Below are positions 1-9,335 of a DNA stretch of 64,000 nt, piece after piece (position 1 is the stretch's first letter; every line of letters starts with the position of its first letter). The stretch covers positions 183,181-247,180 of the forward strand of contig CAVWSM010000019.1 of the NCBI GenBank assembly GCA_963757805.1, written 5' to 3'. A program made the position numbers and the translations under genes. Source of the DNA: CAVWSM01 sp963757805 (lineage in GTDB: Bacteria > Actinomycetota > Actinomycetes > Jiangellales > Jiangellaceae). Under the pieces are notes generated by a model that saw nothing but the letters and a program-made list of their open reading frames with translations, was not told where the DNA came from and did not search any database.

Positions 1-1555
1 GTGCGGCTGCGGTGCGTGTAGCCGAGCCAGCCGAGCACCACGACGAGCGTGACCTTGACGAGCAGCAGCAGCCCGTACTCGGTCGTCACCAGATCGGCCG
101 GTGACTGCAGTCGTACGTACGCGTTGAGCACCCCGCTCGACACCACGGCGACGTAACAGCCGAGCGCAACCGCGCTGAACGTCGACGCGACGGTCGGCAG
201 GTCGCGGGGCCGCTGCGCGGCGTACCACGACACGGCGATGAGCCCACCGACCCAGAGCGCAATCCCCACGATGTGCACGATCAGGCTGATCGCCGCCGAG
301 TGGTGGTAGTCGCCGGTCGACGAGTGTCCGGTGAGCGCCGGTGGGATCAGAGCGCCGATGCCCAGCAGCAGCACAGCCCATGCGCCGCCGCGGCCGATGG
401 TGAGCACCGCGGACGCGGCGACCGCGAGCGCGAGAATCACGACCAACGCCAGGGCCCGGCCCTGTTCAAGATCTGTGGTGAAGCTCAGCAGGGAGTCGCC
501 CGCCAGTGCCTCGGACAGCGGTAGCCCGACGAGATCGCTCAGGGTCAACAGGTGTACGGCCAGCGTGGCGAGCGCCCACACGACCGCGCTGACCGCGGCG
601 ATCCGGAGCGCGCGCAGCGAGTTGCGTCCGAGCTCGCCCTTGTCGGCCGGCAGCAGCACCGCGAGCAGGAGGAAGCCGACGGTCACAGTCGCGGCGGCAT
701 CCTGGGCGAGCCGGCTGATGGGCAGGCCCCAGCGGGTCAGCGCCCCCGGATCCGTCAGCCCCGGCACCGGGCCGCCGCTGCCACCGCCACCAAGAACGAG
801 CGCCACCGCCAGCACGAGCAGGGCCGCTAGCCCCGCCGACAGCGCCCACTGGCGCGTCGGTGGGGGTTGTCGGACTGCCGAGTCCGGGGTCGACGTGGTG
901 GTCATGGGCGCATTCACTCGGAGGGATGGCCGCGGCCCGCGGACGAGGCGGAACGCGATCGCGCCGACGGCGCCGGCCGCCCCCAACGCTATGCCGGTCA
1001 TCGCCCAGGCAGGCAGGCCGGAGTCGTCGTCTGTCGGCAGCGGAGGTGGCGGTCGGGTCGGCCGATGGCTCTGCGGTTGGCGTCGGGGTGCTGTTCGGCG
1101 TCTCGGCAATCGGCGTTGACGTTGGGCTGACTGCCGGAGGTGCGGCCACGGTGAACGCGAACGTCCCGGTTACCGGATGTCCGTCGGCGGCCACAACGCG
1201 CCAGGACACTGTGTAGGCGCCGGCGGACAGCGCGCGTTACGGCCTGGGTGACGTTCTCACCGACAACCGATGCGGCCCCTGTCTCGAGGTGCGCCTGCGC
1301 AGCGTCGAGCACCGCAACCTGGGCGAACTCGGTTTGGACGGCCTGGTTGAACGTCAGCACACGTCGCCGGTGCGGATCGAGCGTGCCTGTGCCACGGGTC
1401 GCCGGTGCGGCATCGAGCGTGGCTCCCGCTGCGGGGCTGGACGACCGCAGCTCGGTGTGCGCACGGCTGTCGCCGGTGCGTGGCAGTGCCGGGATGCACA
1501 GCAACAGACCGGCCCCTAGGCCGGCGAGCAGGACGGCACGCAGCCGTCGAATCAT
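1..1555 (-). pseudogene. CopC-CopD (YcnJ-like) copper resistance fusion, frame-broken, 3' end outside window
   Basis: The reverse strand encodes a signal peptide, a CopC domain with the expected first-strand AHTELRSSSPAAGATL and VLTFNQAV motifs and a GHPVTGTFAF C-terminal strand, a Pro/Thr-rich linker, one transmembrane helix, then a polytopic CopD-type membrane domain that runs out of the window at base 1. The CopC half lies in two frames (break near 1235) and the CopD half in a third (break near 1045), so no single frame covers it. CopC binds periplasmic copper and CopD is its membrane partner in copper uptake or resistance. Both breaks equal one surplus base, so sequence error is as likely as true decay. 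It sits next to a small membrane gene (1610-2153) in the same orientation, a common companion of copper genes. Confidence 0.75.
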
Positions 1556-1609
1556 CGAACACGAGGACGCCTTCTGACGGTGACTGGTGACAGGTAGTAC
1601 GGCCTGGGG

Positions 1610-2153
1610 TCAGGCCGGGATGGTCACCGGAGGGCCGCGTCGGGCGTGGGATCGTACGAGAAGCAGTGCGAACGGGCGTACGGGCTCAGCGTTGACGCGC
1701 AGCCGCGGCGGCGCGGCCGGCGCGGGAACGGCTGCCGGCGGGATGCGCCAGCGCGTTCGGGTCAAGCCGGCGGCGCAGCGATCCGAGCACCCACACCGCC
1801 TGCTCGCCGCCCGCCAGCAGCACGGACACCACGCCCGCAGCGACCGCGTGAGCCGCAACCATCGGCAGCCCGCCATGCCAAGGGTCGGTGTCGCCGTGCG
1901 CAGACAGGCTGAGCAGCACGTGCAGCGCAGGTTGCGAGAGCCCGACCACGGCGGCGATGAACGGCAGATTGCGGCGGCGGTCGGCCAGCGCCACGCACAT
2001 CGCGGCGAGCAGACCGGCGACGAGCATGTATGGCCCGGACAGACCGAGCTCGCCGCCCGCCAGCGCGTGCCCCGCCGAGGGAATCGTGAGGCAGCCGGCC
2101 GCCAGCAGCAGGCCGCGGGCGAGCCGCGCGGTGCCTCGGCCAGGTGTCTCCAC
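1610..2153 (-). CDS. Small integral membrane protein next to copper genes (frameshift near 1740)
   Basis: The start METPGRGTARLARGLLLAAG is followed by about four hydrophobic segments up to roughly residue 130. The tail in that frame becomes Arg/Ala-rich nonsense, while another frame supplies a sensible C-terminus (PAAVPAPAAPPRLRVN to a stop at 1610), so the gene probably spans both with an indel near 1740. I do not recognise a named family. Its position just upstream of and co-directional with the CopC-CopD gene suggests a copper-related membrane protein, an inference from context only. Confidence 0.5.
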
Positions 2154-2334
2154 GGGCCAAGACTAGGCGCTGCTGCTCAAGCCAGGAAGGCGAGTTCTCG
2201 GCGACCTGCGACGGCGGTCAAAGCGACGCTAGGGAAGCAAGGTCGGAGGCCCATACGCATCTGCTGGTCCGCATCCCAGCAAATGCACAGGGGCGCACAT
2301 TGGCACCCGGTCTAGCCTCCGCAGACCTGGTGGA

Positions 2335-3324
2335 TCACGATCCGGCGGCCGGCACGAGTCGCTGGTAGGCATCGGCCTGGAACGCCGGATGCATGCCGAC
2401 CGACTCGTACAGCCGCAGCGCCCCGGTCTCGTTCTGAGTGTCGACGCCGAGGCCGGCCGATGTGCAGCCGCGGGCGGTGTAGGTGGCGAATGCGTGCTCG
2501 AGCAGGAATCGGGCGATGCCGCGGCCTCGATAGGCGGACAGGACGCCGAGGTTGCGGACCCAGCCGGCGTTCTCCTCCTTGAACGCCCCGGTCGACTGGC
2601 AGATCGCGACGGGGCTGCCGTCGACCTCGGCGAAAAACCACTCCGCGAAGTTCGGGTCTTGCTCTGCATCGATGCGGGCGCGGAACGCCTCGAGCGTCAT
2701 CTCCTCGGCGCCCCAGTGCTCGGCGAACGAGTCGACGAGGATGCGATGCCAGTCGACCCAGTCCTGCTGCGAGTCGGGGTCGAAGGTCCGTACGCGCACT
2801 CCCTCGGGCGCCACCGGGAACGGCCGCGGCCCGTCGAAATCGATCCGCATCCGGCTGAAGCGGCGGTTGACCGTGAAGCCCTTGCCCAGCAGCACGGTCG
2901 TCCATGCCTCGTCACCGACGATGGCGTACGCCGTGGCGAGGACCTCGCTCAGCCGGCGGTCGACCGCGCGCTCGGCAACCCGCGCCACGATGGCGTCGAC
3001 GAGGGCCGGCCGGACGCCGGGGTCAATGCCCGGGGTGGCGTAGAGGTCGAAGTCGTCCTCGCCACCGCCGTAGTTGCTCGCGACGAAAGCCCAGGCGCAC
3101 ACGGTCCCAGAGCTGTCACGGACGACCCAGGTGTCGCGCGCCGGGTCGGTGTGCGTGCCGTTGTAGACGTCGACGACGTCGTTACTCGCGAAGTCGGGGT
3201 AGCCGATGACGGCGATGTCGTGGGCGTGGGCGACGGCCAGGATTGCCTCGGTGTCGTCCAGAGTCTGGCGGTGGACCGTGTAGCCGGTCGGAAGGCCAGG
3301 CAGGGCGAGCGAGAGAGGTGTCAC
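2335..3324 (-). CDS. GNAT acetyltransferase, tandem GNAT domains
   Basis: About 329 residues from a GTG at 3324; the frame also allows an ATG at 3390 and runs open to 3699, so the start is uncertain. The C-terminal half shows the GNAT acetyl-CoA site YRGRGIARFLLEHAF after VRNLGVLSA, then the NETGALRLYESVGM signature of motif B. The N-terminal half looks like a degenerate second GNAT fold, as in mycothiol-synthase-like proteins. The substrate cannot be told. It is a single gene facing the same way as the protease upstream, separated from it by a hairpin. Confidence 0.8.
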   Translation of the reverse strand: MTPLSLALPGLPTGYTVHRQTLDDTEAILAVAHAHDIAVIGYPDFASNDVVDVYNGTHTDPARDTWVVRDSSGTVCAWAFVASNYGGGEDDFDLYATPGIDPGVRPALVDAIVARVAERAVDRRLSEVLATAYAIVGDEAWTTVLLGKGFTVNRRFSRMRIDFDGPRPFPVAPEGVRVRTFDPDSQQDWVDWHRILVDSFAEHWGAEEMTLEAFRARIDAEQDPNFAEWFFAEVDGSPVAICQSTGAFKEENAGWVRNLGVLSAYRGRGIARFLLEHAFATYTARGCTSAGLGVDTQNETGALRLYESVGMHPAFQADAYQRLVPAAGS

Positions 3325-3490
3325 GAGGGACGAGCCTGCCGCATCGACCGGTCCTCCGGCTAACGAGTTCCGCCGGGTCCCCGGCGGCATGAACACAATT
3401 CGTCGCGATTCGGGACATGGTCGGGTGCTTACGGTTTCTTGACGACGCTCGCCGTGCGCACCACGGGTACGACGCGTAGCGTCGCGTGGG

Positions 3491-3528
3491 GACCCCCGGC
3501 CGGCATCCCCCGTTGCTGTCCGGGGGTC
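3491..3528 (-). terminator. Probable terminator hairpin downstream of the protease gene
   Basis: A 9-bp perfect inverted repeat, GACCCCCGG (3491-3499) and CCGGGGGTC (3520-3528), encloses 20 nt and lies 26 bp past the stop of the S8 protease gene on the reverse strand. There is no clear U-run, as usual in high-GC actinomycetes. Confidence 0.45.
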
Positions 3529-3554
3529 GCTCACTGCCTGTGAAGCCGGTCGGG

Positions 3555-4733
3555 TCAGGGTGCGTGCACGACTCCGACTCCACGGTCGGCGATGTCGACG
3601 CCGGGTGCCAGGGCGTCGACCCGAGCGTTGGCGATCATTCGCGCGGTGACAGTGGTCGCGTTCTGCGGCAGCGGGGAGTTGGCAACGTCCTCCCACCACA
3701 GGGCAGCCACGCCGGCGGCGTGCGGTGTGGCCATGCTGGTGCCGCTGAGGCTGCGGGTGCCGCCGCCGGATCGCGCCGACAAGACGTTGACCCCTGGGCC
3801 GCTGACCTGCGGGAAGGTGTTGGAGAACCGGGCGATCGTGAGGCCGGTGGGCGACTCCTGGACGGCACCGACGGAGACGACCCCCTCGGCGGCGGCCGGA
3901 AGCGACACGGCGATCTCGTAGTCAGGTTTGATTTCGCGGCGGCTCTCGTTGCCGGCGGCCGCGACGACGATCGTGCCGGCCCCGAATGCCTCGCTCCGCC
4001 GCACCATCTGCATGAGCGCGTCGAACATGCGCAGGTTGGCGCGGTAGGCCTCCAGCGCAGCAGAGGCTGCCAGGTCCGCGGGCCAGCCGCCGTCGATGAG
4101 GCGTTTGACGAGTCCGGGGAAGTCGAAGCCCAAGGACATCGAGATGACCTGCGCGCCTTGGTCGGTGGCCCACTGGATGCCGCGGAACAGACCCTCCGAG
4201 TCGCCGCTGCCGTCGTTTCCGAGGACCTTTCCGATCAGGGCGGTCGTGACACCACGCGCCACACCGATGCGCGTCCCGTCGACATCGCGGCCGAAGATGG
4301 TGCCGGCGCAGTGGGTGCCGTGCCCTTGCTTGTCGCCATTTCCGTCGCCGGAGAAGTCCTCCTCGATGAGCGTCACACCTGTGAAAGCCGCGTGTTGGGC
4401 GTCGATCCCGGTGTCGAGGACGGCGGCGACGACGCCGGCGCCCGTCCGCGGGGAGGTGTCTGCGCCGACCGCGGTGATGCCCCACGCGGTGGTGGCGGCA
4501 TCGGCCGGGTCGACCTCGAATGGTTCGACGAGCCTGGTCGGCATGATCGGCGCGATGGCCTGGACCTCCGGGTCGCGAGAAATCGACCTGACCTCGTCCT
4601 TGCTCATCTCGTGCACGTCGAGCCTCGGCTCGCTCGGCACCACGGCCGCGGACTCTGCGCTGGCCGCACCCGCGTCGAATGGCTCCCGGGTCACCGGCCG
4701 GCTCAGATCGCGCAGCACCGCGTACGTACCCAT
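3555..4733 (-). CDS. Subtilisin-like serine protease (S8 family), no evident signal peptide
   Basis: A 392-residue peptidase starting at an ATG at 4733 with a strong Shine-Dalgarno (GAGGGGGAG). The N-terminal 80 residues resemble an inhibitor I9-type prodomain. The catalytic triad is complete: Asp107 in AAVLDTGID, His138 in GHGTHCAGT, Ser333 in SGTSMATPHAAG, with oxyanion Asn262 in AAAGNES. No hydrophobic signal peptide is visible, so it is either cytoplasmic like intracellular subtilisins or exported by another route. It lies between the GNAT gene and the K+ channel, with hairpins on both sides, so it is probably monocistronic. Confidence 0.9.
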   Translation of the reverse strand: MGTYAVLRDLSRPVTREPFDAGAASAESAAVVPSEPRLDVHEMSKDEVRSISRDPEVQAIAPIMPTRLVEPFEVDPADAATTAWGITAVGADTSPRTGAGVVAAVLDTGIDAQHAAFTGVTLIEEDFSGDGNGDKQGHGTHCAGTIFGRDVDGTRIGVARGVTTALIGKVLGNDGSGDSEGLFRGIQWATDQGAQVISMSLGFDFPGLVKRLIDGGWPADLAASAALEAYRANLRMFDALMQMVRRSEAFGAGTIVVAAAGNESRREIKPDYEIAVSLPAAAEGVVSVGAVQESPTGLTIARFSNTFPQVSGPGVNVLSARSGGGTRSLSGTSMATPHAAGVAALWWEDVANSPLPQNATTVTARMIANARVDALAPGVDIADRGVGVVHAP

Positions 4734-4801
4734 GAACTCCCCCTCGTTGACGAGCCGGCTCGATGCCCGAGCTCGGCTGTCTGACAAGAGCCCGGATCAG
4801 C

Positions 4802-4818
4802 GGGCGGTGATACCGCCC
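4802..4818 (-). terminator. Short perfect hairpin downstream of the K+ channel gene
   Basis: GGGCGGT (4802-4808) and ACCGCCC (4812-4818) form a 7-bp stem with a 3-nt loop, 64 bp past the channel stop codon on the reverse strand and upstream of the protease start. Its position fits a terminator for the channel gene; the stem is short. Confidence 0.4.
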
Positions 4819-4881
4819 CTGCGGGACTGAGCCGAGGCAATTGACAAACGGGTGAGCGCAAATGGGGCGAGCTGCTGCTTC

Positions 4882-5466
4882 CTAGCCCGGCAATTGGGGC
4901 AGCCGGCTGACCGGCGGAGTCTGGTTGTCGGCGGCGCTCCGCTTCTGACCCAACCGGGCTGCGCCAATGAAAGCCCGAACGCCGAGACCCAGGATCAACA
5001 GGTCAAGAATCATCTGAACTGTGACGATGAGGCGAGCGCCTTCGGTGGTCGCGGTGATGTCGCCGTAGCCGACCGTGGCGAAGGTGGTGACGGTGAAGTA
5101 CAACGAGTCCGTCCGCGACAGATTCGCCTGGCTGAAGTTGCCCGAGCCCGCGCCGGACATCAGAAAGTACGTGGACGCGAAGAACAACAAGAAGAGCGGA
5201 ACTGAGACAGCCAGCGCCTCGATGGCCCGAAGGCCTGGATACCGCGACTTCAGGATCGTACGGATCTGCCACGCGGTCACAGCGGCGATCACTGCCAAGC
5301 CGACCGCCAGACGCGCCCATTGGGACAGGCGCTCGACTCCGTCCAACGGCAGCAGGTAATAGATGACGACCAGCAAGGTTGCGGTAAGCGCAGCGCGCAG
5401 CAGCACGCCAATGATCAGCCTGCGACGCTTCCGGGGGTCTAAGCCACGCACCAACGGCTCCGCCAT
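4882..5466 (-). CDS. Potassium channel family membrane protein
   Basis: 194 residues from an ATG at 5466 preceded by AAAGGGA. It has four hydrophobic stretches (about residues 16-39, 52-70, 84-103, 146-165). The last pair flanks a pore helix and the selectivity filter TVGYGD at residues 131-136, the hallmark of K+ channels. There is no cytoplasmic RCK domain, so this is a small ion_trans_2-type channel. The last residues are polar and unstructured. Confidence 0.9.
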   Translation of the reverse strand: MAEPLVRGLDPRKRRRLIIGVLLRAALTATLLVVIYYLLPLDGVERLSQWARLAVGLAVIAAVTAWQIRTILKSRYPGLRAIEALAVSVPLFLLFFASTYFLMSGAGSGNFSQANLSRTDSLYFTVTTFATVGYGDITATTEGARLIVTVQMILDLLILGLGVRAFIGAARLGQKRSAADNQTPPVSRLPQLPG

Positions 5467-5709
5467 TGCGGTCCCTTTCCTGGCTGGGATCAATGCTCAC
5501 GCCGGACCAAAGGTCTCCAATAGCCCGGAGATCTCCAAACCGTAGGACCGAGTCACCGAGCCGCGCCGATCCACAAGGCGAAGCTCGCAGGCGGCCGAGG
5601 CAGCGTCTTGAAGCTGCCATGTACCGGACGATGATTCCTGCTAGCCGGTAACCGATATGGGTGCTCGCGTCGACGACACGCGACCGGGCCGAGGCCACCC
5701 TTAGCGTGT

Positions 5710-6666
5710 GTGAAGGCGCTCTGGGACACGCCGACGCGTTCCGCCGATGCGGTCGCGAGTGTCGAGGCGCAGACAGTGGGGGGGCCAGCGATCAAGCTGG
5801 CCGGGCGGCTCGTTGTCGGCCGTTACCGGCTCGGCTCGCTGCTGGGCCGCGGCGGCATGGGCCGGGTCTGGCTCGCTGAGGACGAGGTGCTGCATCGGCC
5901 GGTCGCGCTCAAGCAGGTCGACATGAAGGTCCCGCTGTCCGAGGCGACGCGCCGGGAGGCGTTTGAGGGTGCGCTCCGGGAGGCGCGAGCCGCGGCACGG
6001 GTCGACCACGGCGGAGTTGTCCGGATCCACGACGTCGTGAGGCAGGACGGCTGCCCCTGGATAGTGATGGAGAAGCTGTCCGGGCGAACACTGCGGGAGG
6101 CGATGGACGTCGACGGGCCACTGCCGATTGACGAGGTGACGAGGGTTGGCCTCGGACTGCTCGACGTGCTGCAGGCGATCCACCAGGCAGGAGTCGTGCA
6201 CCGCGATGTCAAGCCGGGCAACGTGCACCTCTGCGACGGCGGGCGGGTGGTCCTCACCGACTTCGGCATCGCCTGGACGACGGACGACGATGCCAGCGTC
6301 TCGACCAGCTTGATCGCCGGCAGCCCGGCCTACATCGCGCCGGAGCAGGCCCGCGGCGGCGAGCCCGAGCCGGCCTCGGACCTGTTCTCGCTCGGCGCGA
6401 CACTGTTCGCCGCGGTCGAGGGCAGGCCGGCCTTCGACAAGGGCGACCTGTACGACACGCTTGCCGCCGTTGTCCAAGATGATCCGGCACCGTTCCAGTG
6501 CGCCGGTCCGCTCCGCCCGGTCATCGAAGGCCTCCTCGCCAAGGAGCCCGGGCGGCGGCTGAGCGCTGCAGCAGCCCGTGTCGCCCTCCAAGCCATTGGA
6601 GCTAGCAGCGACGGCCTACCCCAAGTCCAGGGTCCCGTGCCGGCGGGTTACCGAACGGACCCGTGA
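5710..6666 (+). CDS. Serine/threonine protein kinase (PknB-like), soluble
   Basis: 318 residues from a GTG at 5710. It has a Gly loop LLGRGGMGRV (45-54), catalytic Lys68 in VALKQV, HRDVKPGN with Asp166, DFG at 184-186 and APE at 210-212, so it is a complete Hanks-type kinase domain. There is no transmembrane helix or extracellular sensor, unlike PknB. A 25-residue N-terminal extension precedes the domain; a GTG near 5776 is an alternative start. A hypothetical gene with a good RBS follows 89 bp downstream and could be a substrate or partner, though nothing shows that directly. Confidence 0.9.
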   Translation: MKALWDTPTRSADAVASVEAQTVGGPAIKLAGRLVVGRYRLGSLLGRGGMGRVWLAEDEVLHRPVALKQVDMKVPLSEATRREAFEGALREARAAARVDHGGVVRIHDVVRQDGCPWIVMEKLSGRTLREAMDVDGPLPIDEVTRVGLGLLDVLQAIHQAGVVHRDVKPGNVHLCDGGRVVLTDFGIAWTTDDDASVSTSLIAGSPAYIAPEQARGGEPEPASDLFSLGATLFAAVEGRPAFDKGDLYDTLAAVVQDDPAPFQCAGPLRPVIEGLLAKEPGRRLSAAAARVALQAIGASSDGLPQVQGPVPAGYRTDP

Positions 6667-6755
6667 CAGCGCCCGGCGCAAGCGGGGAGACTGGCACGCG
6701 GGCGTACGAACGCCTGCGCGCAGCCCACCCGCCAGCCTCCGCGAAAGGACGTGCC

Positions 6756-7391
6756 GTGACGACCAAGAGTGACTTCTCCGCGGACGAGTGGAGCCGGATC
6801 GTGCGGGCGCCGTTCGTGGCCGGTCTGGCCATCTCGCTGGCTGACCCTGGCGGTCCGATCGAGGCGGCGAAGGAGTCGATGGCGACGCTCAAGTCCGCCA
6901 CGAACCCTCCCAGTCGGGCGCAGCTGGTGGCCGAGGTGGCCCTTGATCTCCAGGCTGAGATTCAGCAGAAGAGGAACCCGCTCAAGGGGTATCGCCCCTC
7001 GTTGGAGGGGGAGGCACCGAGTGGTGAGCAGGTGCTGGTCGAGCTGAGCGCCGTCCATGCGATCGTCGCTGCCCGGGCGACCCCCGAAGAGACGGCGGCG
7101 TTCGGCGAGTGGCTGGTCGCGACGGCGCAAGCCGCCGCCGACGCCGCCAAGGAGGGCGGCTTCCTGGGGTTCGGCGCGGAGCAGGTCAGCAAGGGCGAGA
7201 AGGAGATGCTGGACCAGGTGCGCGCGGCTGTGTCGAGAGAGGGGGGGGTGGGGGGAGTGGCTGGTCGCGACGGCCAAGCCGCCGCCGACGCCGCCAAGGA
7301 GGGCGGCTTCCTGGGGTTCGGCGCGGAGCAGGTCAGCAAGGGCGAGAAGGAGATGCTGGACCAGGTGCGCGCGGCTGTGTCGCAGGCCTGA
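6756..7391 (+). CDS. Conserved hypothetical protein with a 49-residue tandem duplication
   Basis: 211 residues from a GTG at 6756 with an AAAGGA RBS. The protein is helical and charged with no recognisable domain. Its C-terminal block (AAADAAKEGGFLGFGAEQ to DQVRAAVS) occurs twice because 147 bp are duplicated in frame, with a G-rich junction at 7236-7253. The undivided form would be about 162 residues. It follows the kinase gene on the same strand and ends 48 bp before the left boundary of the tRNA-Asp element. Confidence 0.6.
   Translation: MTTKSDFSADEWSRIVRAPFVAGLAISLADPGGPIEAAKESMATLKSATNPPSRAQLVAEVALDLQAEIQQKRNPLKGYRPSLEGEAPSGEQVLVELSAVHAIVAARATPEETAAFGEWLVATAQAAADAAKEGGFLGFGAEQVSKGEKEMLDQVRAAVSREGGVGGVAGRDGQAAADAAKEGGFLGFGAEQVSKGEKEMLDQVRAAVSQA
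7108..7382 (+). repeat. 147-bp direct tandem duplication inside a coding region
   Basis: Bases from about 7108-7235 recur at about 7254-7382 with an offset of exactly 147. The two copies are nearly identical; one base is missing near 7274 and is compensated by the junction, so the reading frame survives. The junction holds runs of 8 and 6 G. Confidence 0.9.
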
Positions 7392-7439
7392 CCAGGCCCG
7401 GCGCCCAGCCGATCCATTCCGATGTCTTGCGACATCACA

Positions 7440-7488
7440 TGGCGGTCCTGACGGGACTTGAAGCCGCGACCTCCGCCTTGACGGGGCG
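7440..7488 (-). repeat. Distal attachment-site copy of the tRNA-Asp 3' half
   Basis: 49 bp match 13354-13402 of the intact tRNA-Asp with two mismatches (7463, 7483). It contains the encoded CCA, acceptor 3' strand, T-arm and anticodon stem but no 5' half, so it cannot be a working tRNA. It marks the far end of an element integrated in tRNA-Asp. Confidence 0.85.
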
Positions 7489-7785
7489 ATACAGCCGCCG
7501 CGCTGACCTGCGGCGATACCGCGGATACCCGCGGCTGACCTGCAGTTCGGAGCGTTGGCAATCGTTGACGAACGATGGGCGTCTGCGGACATCCTGCGGA
7601 CTCTTTGCGGCCTGAGCAACAACGAACTGGCAGCCCGTCGCCGCTGCTGAGAACAGACGACGTGCTCAGCCCCCTTGCCAGGGGCCCGTTCGAGGAGCCT
7701 GCTGGGAGTGCACGCGGTTCGTCCCGGACACCGCGTGAACCGTAGCCGGACAAACCTGCTGGGAGGCACGCCCAATGGAGACGTC

Positions 7786-8031
7786 GTGAACACGCTGTTT
7801 GCGTTCCTGGACCGGCCTCGTGGGCGCGTCCGCATCGCCAACGAGCACGGCTGGGACGTCGACGCGTTGACGCCCGCGTTCGCCCGTGAGCTCGCAGCCG
7901 ATCTGTTGCACTGCGCGCACGTCGCAGAAGGCGAAGACGCGGTGGCCGGAAGATTGCTCGCGCTGATCACCTGGGACCTTGAGCGATCGAGCGTCCAGTT
8001 CCTCGATCCCGATGCGGTGCAGAACCGCTGA
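7786..8031 (+). CDS. Small hypothetical protein of the tRNA-Asp element
   Basis: 81 residues from a GTG at 7786 preceded by GGAG. The sequence (VNTLFAFLDRPRGRVRIANE to DAVQNR) is balanced and soluble with no motif I recognise. It lies just inside the left att copy. Confidence 0.45.
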   Translation: MNTLFAFLDRPRGRVRIANEHGWDVDALTPAFARELAADLLHCAHVAEGEDAVAGRLLALITWDLERSSVQFLDPDAVQNR

Positions 8032-8129
8032 CGAACCCTCGAACCGCCACCCCGGTCCGCTTTCCTGTTGCGCGCCCGGGGGTGGTTCCACTCAGGTCGC
8101 GGCGGCGGTGCGCGGTAGGGCGTGATGGG

Positions 8130-8466
8130 TTGCAGTACCCCGGCGCGCCACGGCGGGCACCTGGCACCGTCGACACTGGCCCGCGTGTTTACCCCGCGCG
8201 GGAGACAACCGGGCGGCCGGATCTGCGTTTCCACGACCTACGGCACACCGGGGCCGTGCTCGCAGCGGCCACAGGAGCCACGCTCGCCGGCTGATGGCCC
8301 GCCTGGGTCACTCGACCCGGGTGCGGCGCTGCGCTACCAGCACGCCGCGAAAGACCGGGACCGCGCCATTGCTGACGCCCTGTCGGACATGGCGGAGCGC
8401 GCCGTAACCCAGATCAAAGCCGACAAGCCGAAAGCCATGAGCCGGAGGAAGGCCGCAGCGCGATAG
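8130..8466 (+). pseudogene. C-terminal remnant of a tyrosine recombinase (integrase)
   Basis: Three frames together give the tyrosine-recombinase C-terminus: GRPDLRFHDLRHTGAVLAAA with the HxxR box, then LMARLGHST, then ALRYQHAAKDRDRAIADAL with the nucleophilic Tyr in RYQH. Frame changes near 8291 and 8325 and absence of the N-terminal two-thirds make it a pseudogene. It is unrelated in sequence to the integrase remnant next to the tRNA, so two elements or two integrases once met here. Confidence 0.7.
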
Positions 8467-9029
8467 TCCAAATGGCGGCCCCCGCCGCTGCGCGAACAGC
8501 AGGCGGGGCCTGGCAGATCGCCTTGAGAGGGGGGACCCACATCGTCCTCGACTCGCCACCGGCACGACGTAGCGCGTCACCGAGTGAGCCTCTGTCGCTT
8601 AGGGATAGGGATTAGTGAGATTCCGTTGTCGAGCCGCTACTGGGCGCGCTGGCCTTCTTCATGGCACTGGATGCACGATCGGAGAGGTTGAGGAGAGGCA
8701 GGTGCTAGGGCACTAGGTCCGGGTTGCTGGGCGCAGGCATGAGGCTGGCGGGCTGCAAGGGGCGCCCGCACATCACACCGCGAGGATCTCGACACGCGTC
8801 AGGCGGCGTCAGATATCGGCGTCTCACGATCTCCAACACCAGGACGGCTTGGTCGATCGACCCGAAGCCGTGGAGGTCGAACAAGACGGCCACTGGTGCA
8901 GCGGGAAAAATGCTCGCCTGTTCCAGGGTGCAGCCGACCGCAGCCTCGGCGGCTTGGATGCTTCGTCTACTACACAATCTGGCCGGGCCAAGGGCACGTG
9001 ACCTGGGACCGCTGATCGGGTGCGACGAT
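8467..9029. other. Non-coding stretch, no gene recognised
   Basis: High-GC sequence with no convincing reading frame. A reverse-strand frame (8705-9082) runs into the AT-rich block and its first residues come from that foreign-looking DNA, so it is not accepted as a gene. Confidence 0.4.
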
Positions 9030-9174
<145 letters not shown>

Positions 9175-9303
9175 TCAGCGGCGCTGCGCGGTGACCGCCG
9201 CCAGGACCGTGAGCGCGGTCGCTGCGAGCGGCTCACCGAGCAGGAGCATCACGAGCGCGCAGCCGACCAGGGTCGGGGTGAGCACGCAGAAGGCAACGGC
9301 CAT
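9175..9303 (-). CDS. Possible short membrane peptide (42 aa)
   Basis: From an ATG at 9303 the frame encodes one hydrophobic hairpin (MAVAFCVLTPTLVGCALVM to a stop just inside the GC-rich side of the poly-A junction). It may be the tail of a longer frame that begins upstream. It directly follows the 115-residue gene on the same strand. Weak evidence. Confidence 0.25.
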   Translation of the reverse strand: MAVAFCVLTPTLVGCALVMLLLGEPLAATALTVLAAVTAQRR

Positions 9304-9335
9304 GCACGCAATGATGCGCCCGCGGGCCCGAGCTG

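Noticed and set aside
2389..3363. 324-residue plus-strand frame antisense to the GNAT gene
   Set aside because: No domain recognised; the reverse strand has clear GNAT motifs.
3486..4784. 432-residue plus-strand frame antisense to the subtilase
   Set aside because: It has no motif and mirrors the complete S8 protease on the other strand; long antisense frames are common in high-GC DNA.
7440..7488. Second tRNA-Asp gene
   Set aside because: Only the 3' half is present; no D-arm or 5' acceptor strand, so it is an att copy.
6648..8234. 528-residue reverse-strand frame across the duplicated gene and the left att copy
   Set aside because: It crosses a tRNA fragment and a real gene on the other strand and shows the tandem repeat as meaningless Leu/Arg-rich text.
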